Origin: Parabacteroides sp.
GTDB taxonomy: Bacteria > Bacteroidota > Bacteroidia > Bacteroidales > Tannerellaceae
Reading direction: 5' to 3'
NCBI GenBank assembly: GCA_019411205.1
Contig: DXRF01000090.1
Location: 2,835 to 10,277, forward strand
DNA length: 7,443 nt
The position numbers were made by a program, and so were the translations under genes. Position 1 is the stretch's first letter; every line of letters starts with the position of its first letter. The notes beneath the pieces are model-generated. The model was not told where the DNA came from. It saw only the letters and a program-made list of their open reading frames with translations, and searched no databases. This document shows, piece after piece, positions 1 to 5,700 of the stretch.

Positions 1-90
1 GATAGAATAGGGTACACCTTTTTGTTTAATACAAACGACAGCGGTGTAAGCAGCCATCACTAACATTGAAATAATTACTAACCAAATCAT
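1..90 (-). CDS. Small membrane protein, partial (cut by left edge)
   Basis: The minus strand opens with ATG at 90-88 and reads MIWLVIISMLVMAAYTAVV and onward without a stop to the window edge, giving 30 codons. Residues 2-19 are almost entirely hydrophobic and form one predicted membrane-spanning or signal-anchor helix, followed by a basic, polar stretch (KQKG, then PYSI). The start is fixed by a strong Shine-Dalgarno sequence seven bases upstream, which overlaps the stop codon of the preceding gene, so the two are almost certainly co-transcribed. The position after tail genes would suit a small phage membrane protein such as a lysis-module component, but nothing visible proves that. I do not recognise a named family. 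The gene is seen directly; its function is unknown. Confidence 0.72.
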   Translation of the reverse strand, partial: MIWLVIISMLVMAAYTAVVCIKQKGVPYSI

Positions 91-97
91 AATACAT

Positions 98-104
98 CCT
101 CCTT
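98..104 (-). promoter_or_regulatory. Strong Shine-Dalgarno site for the small membrane protein
   Basis: The minus strand reads AAGGAGG, a full-length anti-16S match, with a 7-base spacer to the ATG at 90. It overlaps the TAA stop (105-103) of the upstream tail gene. Bacteroidetes genes often lack a clear Shine-Dalgarno sequence, so this one is unusual and decides the start. Confidence 0.75.
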
Positions 105-855
105 ATTTAACTAATTCGACATAAATACCTACCAATTCCGACAAGTCATGCGTAAGCGGCGTGCCGCTATCTCTTGTGCATTTGTATTTCACCCCGTTTT
201 GGGTGTAAAATTTGTCCTTAAACAATTCCATTGGTGGATTGTAAGGTACAGGATCGCTTTCCGTTCCTTCGTGTTCCGGCTCCACGACCTTCCAAAGGCT
301 GGCCGTACCCACGGACGGCTTCCAACTTTCCTGCGTGGTATGGTCTTTCAGACATTCCCAAAGCAGTTTTTCTGACTGGTAACGTTCCCCTTTCTTTGCT
401 CCAATGCCGACCATCCATTCAGGATAAAAAGACTGGACCGCCAAAGCCTCTTTTGCCGTCAAACCAAAGCGATTGATTTCCATTCGGATTCCTGACATCA
501 TGTACTGATTTCTCACCTTTTCCTCGACTTCCTTTGCATATACGGCTTGCTGCATGTCGGCGAATTTATTCATCACCTCTTCTTCATCCTCACATTTGAG
601 GACATTGATGATTTCAGCAAGTTCAGAGTGCTTCAGCTCTCTGATCATTCCGCAAACGTCCAGCCAAGATATTACGTCCTCTGCGCTTTTTTCTCCGGTC
701 AAGGTTGTAGAGAATGCCTCGTACCCGTTTTCCACTTCTTCGACGCCGAAGCTGACAGTTGTGTAAATCTGTGTACCGATCCTATCCAGCACAATGATAG
801 GCGGTTTTTCTTCGTACTTTTTTCTTTCCATTACTGATACTATTTGGTAAAACAT
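103..855 (-). CDS. XkdW-like phage tail accessory protein with tandem carbohydrate-binding-like modules
   Basis: A 250-residue protein. Residues ~1-60 are beta-rich and ~62-118 are charged and helical. Residues ~125-150 carry INRFGLTAKEALAVQ followed by SFYPEW. Residues 154-191 then carry GERYQSEKLLWECLKDHTTQ with a following W and LWKVVE. This order (YPEW, then GxRYxxxxxLWxCLxxHTTQxxWxP, then LW) is what I know from XkdW-type phage tail proteins and from small CBM5/12-like chitin or carbohydrate-binding modules. A second, divergent module may lie at 206-250 (NPP, FYTQNGVKYKCTRDSG). It probably acts as a tail-fibre accessory or glycan-binding part of the virion. The start at 855 is supported by AAGGAT seven bases upstream; Met9 at 831 is an alternative. 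The gene overlaps the RT 3' end by 74 nt. It could instead be a host-type hypothetical protein; family placement rests on motif memory. Confidence 0.72.
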   Translation of the reverse strand: MFYQIVSVMERKKYEEKPPIIVLDRIGTQIYTTVSFGVEEVENGYEAFSTTLTGEKSAEDVISWLDVCGMIRELKHSELAEIINVLKCEDEEEVMNKFADMQQAVYAKEVEEKVRNQYMMSGIRMEINRFGLTAKEALAVQSFYPEWMVGIGAKKGERYQSEKLLWECLKDHTTQESWKPSVGTASLWKVVEPEHEGTESDPVPYNPPMELFKDKFYTQNGVKYKCTRDSGTPLTHDLSELVGIYVELVK

Positions 856-2275
856 AATTTATATCCTTGTTTAAAAACTTGTATTTCTTCCTGATACATA
901 CCTTTTCGTAGTGACCGGTTATGTAGAAGTATTTGTAAAATTCACTACCCAAAAGCGATAAAATCTCTTTTCGTTTCCGGTAAGTTCGTAACATCTTGCA
1001 AAAGCCTAAATAGCTATTCAGCACGGACTGGATACGCATACAGTCGCTTGCCGTAAGCTCCGTTGTTTCCGCAAGTCGGTTAAACCCGATGACCTTTTCC
1101 TTGAACCGTCCCAATGTCCGGTTACTTAGATAGCTCCTGCCCGGCTTGATATATACGCCGACAAACAGGACACCGTGCGACACAGGCTGAAGGTATCGTT
1201 TATCCTTGTGCAGCTTCAACTTCAGGCGGGTGGCAAGGAACGATTCGATTTCCGGTATCACTTCCTGCAGTGTTTTCAAATCATCGCATATCAACAGAAA
1301 GTCGTCCACGAACCGCGCGTAGTGGTAATTCGCACCGCGCATGATCCACCGTACATAGGTGTCGAAATACGACATCAGGAAATTAGCAAACAATTGTGTT
1401 GTCAAATTACCTATCGGGCCACCTTTGCCCTCCCCGTTGCGGAGCAGGGATTTGTTGGCCGGTAGTTTCTGCCACAATTCCGGATTACTGTTGAACAGGC
1501 AATCTTTTTCCGGACTGTGCATAACAATGACACGAACCAGCCTTAAAAGAATCTCCTTGTATTCGCCATGATATTTCTTTTCCGTGAAACGAAGCAATCT
1601 TCCAAGCAGCAATGTTCGGTCTATCGACATGAAGAACGATACCAAATCACCTTTGAACACCCATGCCGGCCTGCGGTAACCGTCGGAAACCTTTTTCATA
1701 CCTTGCTCTGCACTCTCCACGGCCGACCGTGTACCGAATCCCTTCCGGCAATTATGCGACACATTGCCCTGCGACACGAACCGCTCTTCAAACAACGGTT
1801 CCAGCCGCAAACAAATCCAGTGATGTACAATACGGTCGCGAAAATTCGCTGCAAACACTTCCCTCAATTTCGGGTATTTGACAAGGAAACAGGTGGATGT
1901 GGTCGGCTTATACACACCTGTCCACATCTCTATCGCCAAACAAACAATATCTTCTTCGGCTATCTGCATATACTCGACTGCTTGCTTGGAACTCATCTTT
2001 CCGATAAGGCAATCCTTACAAGCCTCGATAACCGTTTCTAAGAAACATTCGAAATCCTTTCCGTATGCTGCCACCGCCCGCACCCTGTTACTGTTGTACT
2101 TGTTGCTGTTGTTCGCGTTACCATTGGAGAAGTTCACGTTCCACGCGTTGTTGCGGCTATTCTCACTACTCGACCAATACCACGCGGAGGAGGCTTTTTG
2201 CGTATTTGCATCTTCGTTACTATGCTTTACCATAGTAATACGCCCATTCAGAGGATTTCGTCGTACACCTTTCAC
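782..2275 (-). CDS. DGR reverse transcriptase (TR encoded within its N-terminal part)
   Basis: The 497-codon frame has a classical RT core. Residues ~135-166 (YPKLREVFAANFRDRIVHHW, then LEPLFEERF) resemble RT motif 0/1. CRKGFGT (176-182) is motif 2. KGDLVSFFMSID (208-219) is motif 3 with catalytic Asp210. PIGNLTTQLFANF (287-299) is motif 4. RFVDDFLLI (321-329) is the YxDD motif with Phe for Tyr and catalytic Asp324 and Asp325. The IGNLT[ST]Q form of motif 4, in place of the QGxxxSP of other RTs, is typical of DGR RTs. No HNH or maturase domain is visible. The protein copies TR RNA to cDNA with adenine-directed errors, working with Avd. The GTG start at 2275-2273 overlaps the avd stop in a GTGA arrangement. 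Met15 (2233) and Met94 (1996, just after TR) are alternatives. From Met94 the protein would be ~404 residues, nearer the size of other DGR RTs (Bordetella bRT is ~330). Residues 29-71 are TR-encoded. The basic C-terminal tail overlaps the next gene. Confidence 0.93.
   Translation of the reverse strand: MKGVRRNPLNGRITMVKHSNEDANTQKASSAWYWSSSENSRNNAWNVNFSNGNANNSNKYNSNRVRAVAAYGKDFECFLETVIEACKDCLIGKMSSKQAVEYMQIAEEDIVCLAIEMWTGVYKPTTSTCFLVKYPKLREVFAANFRDRIVHHWICLRLEPLFEERFVSQGNVSHNCRKGFGTRSAVESAEQGMKKVSDGYRRPAWVFKGDLVSFFMSIDRTLLLGRLLRFTEKKYHGEYKEILLRLVRVIVMHSPEKDCLFNSNPELWQKLPANKSLLRNGEGKGGPIGNLTTQLFANFLMSYFDTYVRWIMRGANYHYARFVDDFLLICDDLKTLQEVIPEIESFLATRLKLKLHKDKRYLQPVSHGVLFVGVYIKPGRSYLSNRTLGRFKEKVIGFNRLAETTELTASDCMRIQSVLNSYLGFCKMLRTYRKRKEILSLLGSEFYKYFYITGHYEKVCIRKKYKFLNKDINYVLPNSISNGKKKVRRKTAYHCAG
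863..868 (-). promoter_or_regulatory. Shine-Dalgarno-like site for the XkdW-like gene
   Basis: The minus strand reads AAGGAT, seven bases before the ATG at 855-853, inside the RT coding sequence. It favours the start at 855 over the second in-frame ATG at 831 and implies re-initiation within the RT message. Confidence 0.45.
2065..2190 (-). repeat. DGR template repeat (TR)
   Basis: These 126 bp align without gaps to VR at 2799-2924 (constant offset of 734). There are 10 mismatches at TR positions 2089, 2094, 2095, 2103, 2105, 2110, 2113, 2133, 2140 and 2151. Nine are at minus-strand adenines (five A to T, four A to G). The exception is 2105, which is C in TR and A in VR. All changes fall within 2089-2151, where 9 of 25 adenines differ. 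The 39 bp at the 5' end and the 24 bp at the 3' end are unchanged. On the minus strand TR carries many AAC codons, the classical design that lets adenine mutagenesis reach many residues without creating stop codons. TR is the RNA template and stays unchanged while VR is overwritten. Its translation is in frame with the RT. Confidence 0.95.
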
Positions 2276-2736
2276 ACCTTCTCCGTATTAAAGCCCTGAC
2301 GACTTGTGAAATCGCGCCACGCTGTCAATTGCGCAATCAATTTATCGGATTCATTTCGGAGCTTGTTGCTTCTGTCTTTCGACAACACTCCGACACGTTC
2401 CAAAATCACAAAATAATTCCGGACGACGAACAGCAACGACATAGCATTGCTGATATACCAGCTACGCTCTTCACCTCTTGATTCGTTGGCAAGGGCGATC
2501 GACTTGCTAATCTCCGAACTATCGGCTATCATCAAGTCTGTGTACCGGCTTAATTTCCTCGGACAATCCATCATGATCTGCGCCACCGAAAACATCAGAT
2601 TGCTTGCAGCTCGGAAAGCCGGCAATTGCGCTGTTCCCCGTCTCTGTTTCTCTTTCGCGGCGTTGCTTCGGGCAATTTCTTCCCCGGTCAACATTACGCC
2701 TTTTTCGATATTGTTTATTTTGTTTCCCTGTTCCAT
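2272..2736 (-). CDS. avd: Avd-like DGR accessory variability protein
   Basis: A 154-residue protein that is strongly helical and rich in Arg/Lys. Residues ~38-70 (LPAFRAASNLMFSVAQIMMD onward), 74-90, 92-116 (SWYISNAMSLLFVVRNYFVI) and 118-143 suit four helices. This matches the four-helix-bundle fold of Avd and of proteins related to the 23S rRNA intervening-sequence protein. Bordetella Avd (about 128 residues) forms a positively charged pentameric barrel that binds the RT and the TR RNA and is essential for retrohoming; the same role is inferred here. About 30 residues at the N-terminus precede the bundle, so translation might alternatively start at Met15 (2694). The gene sits 45 bp downstream of the target gene. 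Its TGA stop overlaps the GTG start of the RT frame, which points to translational coupling. The family call rests on fold pattern and position between VR and TR. Confidence 0.85.
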   Translation of the reverse strand: MEQGNKINNIEKGVMLTGEEIARSNAAKEKQRRGTAQLPAFRAASNLMFSVAQIMMDCPRKLSRYTDLMIADSSEISKSIALANESRGEERSWYISNAMSLLFVVRNYFVILERVGVLSKDRSNKLRNESDKLIAQLTAWRDFTSRQGFNTEKV

Positions 2737-2754
2737 TTTCTTTTATTCCGAGGC

Positions 2755-2772
2755 GCGCTCCGAGAGGAGCGC
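2755..2772 (-). other. DGR hairpin/cruciform downstream of VR
   Basis: The minus strand reads GCGCTCC, TCTC, GGAGCGC: a perfect 7-bp, GC-rich stem with a 4-nt loop. It lies 26 nt past the 3' end of VR, between the target gene stop and avd. In Bordetella phage and other DGRs, GC-rich hairpins of 7-10 bp with 4-nt loops just 3' of VR enhance retrohoming and target recognition. The size, loop length and position here fit that element. No T-run follows on either strand, so it is not a standard intrinsic terminator. Confidence 0.75.
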
Positions 2773-2781
2773 ACCAAAAGG

Positions 2782-5700
2782 TTAAAGTTTAAAAGTGAAT
2801 GCTGCCACCGCCCGCACCCTGTAACTGCCGTACTTGCTTCTGTAGTACGCGTTACCATTGGAGAAGATCACGTACCACGCGTTGCTGCGGCTATTCTCAC
2901 TACTCGACCAATACCACGCGGAGGGATGTAGCGCGAACGGTTTCGCACCGACATTGACATCTGCTACCCGTTTCAGTAGGTTTGCAAATAGCGGTAACCG
3001 CGCTTCGCTTGCCGGATGTTCGTTTGCATAGTCTACCGTCGGAGTTGTATTTATCTTGAAACCACGGCTGCAATTGTGGAAATTGTATAGGCGTGCAAGC
3101 TCACCTTCCGAAGGAAGATACCAATTACCACTACGGTATTGCTCATGCACTGTTTCAGCTTTCGGTTCATACAACCGGCACAAGTATGCGGCTGGATAAA
3201 AAAACTGCCAATATTTCTTTGCTCCCGAATTGGAAGCAGCAAGATCGGTCATTGCCTTGTACAGTTCTTCTATCGTTTCCGGCAGCGGAGCATCCAGATA
3301 ATTCAGCAGGATTCTATTACAATGTTCAATGATGATGTCCGTTTTCTCTTTTCCGGCAAAGTCATTGACAGAACCACTGGTCAGTACCGCATAGCCATCT
3401 TCCGTATTGTCATCAATATAATTGTCTTCATTGATGTAATATGTTGTCGGATTTCCATTATGATCGGTCGTCTGGGATAGTCCGGTTCCACTTATATTTG
3501 GCATTGCGGTATCCGTCGCAGAAACAATACCGACAGCGTTCTGAATGGCTTCCTGTATCTCTTGCGGGAAGCCATTGTTCGCCGAATCATCCGGGAATAA
3601 TCCCCACGACCAGCTATTGATAGTCGTGTTATTGTCTCTCACCTCGATATCTTCTGCTGCATCGATACGCAGCTCGTATTCCGTATCGCTTACTTTTTTC
3701 CGCATGAACACCACGCCGGCAAGAGTCTTTCCCGGATCATACACATCGTCAAATGTCCCATCCGTATAGGCAAAATCCCCGATTTCCGGGACACGGTTAA
3801 AGAACCCGACTTGCTTGGTCTGTTTCATCACCTTGTCGTCCATGGTGGTAATCTCCACTGTTATCGTGAAACGCTCTTTCAATGCCGGATCGCTGAGTTT
3901 CTTCACGCGGAGCACCCCGTTCACCGGATCGGTAAACTCGGCATACACGTTGGCCGCCTTGTCGATTGACCAGTTTACCGCCGCATGACCATCTACGATC
4001 TTCACGTTGTTGGCACTTGTGGGTAATACACTGATGTGGAATCCGGTGTATTCGCCAAGCGTAAAGATGTAGTTGTCGCCTTTCATGGATATAGAGTTGA
4101 TCGACCTGAGCGAATAAGTTATATACAGGCTGTTATCGGAACTGTCTATATCCCCATAACGTCCGACAAGTCTCATCTTTTCATCGAACGTAATGTACCG
4201 GTCGCTTGACGCGTTCATCATAACTACCGATCCGGTCAGATCAGTATGCTTGTCACATAGAAACACTAACATATCGGCTGTCACGGATTCCCATTTTATC
4301 GACTTGAATGTAATACTGCTCAACTCCGCTGTTGCTCCCGTGTACAACTGTGCTGCGAATGTCCGGCTGTCGAACTCTCCTGCGCCCTCTTGATTGATAT
4401 AGACAGTTTGTAGGCTACTTACGCCTTCGATACCTACCGTCTTCAATCCAGGCAGGTCATCCAAACGTAATGCGGTCAGTCGTGCCGGCAGTTCCAGATT
4501 TTCCAGACTTCCGGTTTTGGGAAGCGTCACGGTGGAAAGAGCCGTACCCGACACACCGAGGCTTCCCGCACGTGTCAGTTTCGAGAGGTCCAGCACACCG
4601 GCCAACGCTTCCACGCCGTTTAGGTTCAAACGCTTCAGGTTTGGTGTGTTGATCTTGAAACTGGAAGAATTGAACTCAACTACATCCATACCTTCTTCAC
4701 GGCCGGCTGAAAACTCCGTCAATCGCTTTCCGGATAAGGCGAACTCACCCGTCAACGGTTTATCGCCCCAGTTGCCTATGCTGCTGTAGCAGTCCGGAGC
4801 CAGTAGTGCACAAGGAGTATCATTATCCGTAATGAATGAAATAGTGTACGGTTCTCCGGCTTTGACACGTTGTGGTAGGCTGTAGCTCTTACCGTCTGCA
4901 TCGGAGCCAAACGTTAAGGATTGCCCGATAGCCATTGCCGGATAAATCCACATGAACGGACGTAAGTTAAAGGTATAGGTCGGTTGCTTTCCGTCCTTTT
5001 TGTATCGACTTCTAAAAGAGATAGATTGCGAACTTTCTACGCTGAAATCACCGTAGGAACAGAAAGAGGCCAGATAAACGGTACGCATCTTCAGGTACTG
5101 CATTTCCCCCTGTAGCTGATCTCCGAGTGACTGCGAGATAGCCGACACGGAGGGAGGATTATACAACCCTTCGTCTGCTTTTTTCTCTGCATATTCGTAA
5201 AGGAGTCGTGCCGTCTCGTTGTAGGCAACAGCCGGGAAATATTTCTGAATCCAAAAGTAAAACCTTTCGAAACAGCCCATAGGGGAACCGCCGATTTTCG
5301 CCATTGCCGAAAATATCGCTTTCATAGTAGAACGCAGCTCAGCCGGGAACGCCAATTCCATCAAATTGTAGAAGGTATTTGGCTCACCGTTCCAATAGTT
5401 CTTCCCACTGCTATTTACGTCATGTTCCTCGACATAATAGGGTTTGTCCTTCCGGCCGAGATTATCGGTCGTAAAGATGGTGTCCATATCGTCTTGAGCG
5501 AAACAGATCAGATGCGTTTTCGGATCGAGATATTGATAGGTGTTCTTCGCCCGGTTGTCACTGGCTGCGATCAGTTTCATCATCATCATTGTAAAACGGG
5601 CATCCGACAGATTGTAGTAATTCCCTATTCCGTCTTTGAACATGGCCACACGTGCATTGACAAGCAATTTGTTTACTTCATCCCAAATCTGGTTCTGCAC

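Larger units (their letters stand above)
782..2924 (-). mobile_element. Complete diversity-generating retroelement cassette (VR-hairpin-avd-TR-RT)
   Basis: All core DGR parts are present in one strand-consistent array: a VR at the extreme 3' end of a lectin-fold target gene, a hairpin after VR, an Avd-like gene, an invariant TR with adenine-rich Asn codons, and an RT with catalytic motifs intact. None of the parts shows a frameshift or premature stop. The element diversifies its target by adenine-mutagenic retrohoming and does not move itself in the usual way. Order and orientation match the Bordetella phage BPP-1 cassette. Confidence 0.93.

Noticed and set aside
1568..2041. Long plus-strand open frames opposite the RT and avd (for example 1568-2041 and 1878-2291)
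   Set aside because: They are antisense to strongly supported minus-strand genes, show no recognisable motifs and have Cys/His/Ser/Arg-rich compositions typical of shadow frames.
2065..2190. TR as a decayed duplicate (pseudogene fragment) of the target gene end
   Set aside because: Mismatches are concentrated at coding-strand adenines, the frame is intact and there are no indels. Random decay would spread over all bases and both flanks.
782..2275. Group II intron, retron or abortive-infection RT
   Set aside because: No maturase or HNH domain is visible and no retron ncRNA or toxin partner was noticed. Motif 4 is the IGNLTTQ form, and the TR/VR/Avd context defines a DGR.
2755..2772. Intrinsic terminator after the giant target gene
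   Set aside because: The stem is followed by GCCTCGGAATAAAAG on the minus strand and by ACCAAAAGG on the plus strand, with no T-run, and avd begins 18 bases later on the same strand.
3051..3242. A second minus-strand frame inside the target gene
   Set aside because: It is out of frame within well-supported lectin-domain coding sequence and resembles no known protein.
5574..5591. Short CAT-type triplet run (four Met codons on the minus strand) as a microsatellite or phase-variable tract
   Set aside because: It encodes only four consecutive Met residues inside the target protein. It is too short and interrupted for slippage, and slippage of triplets would not change the frame.
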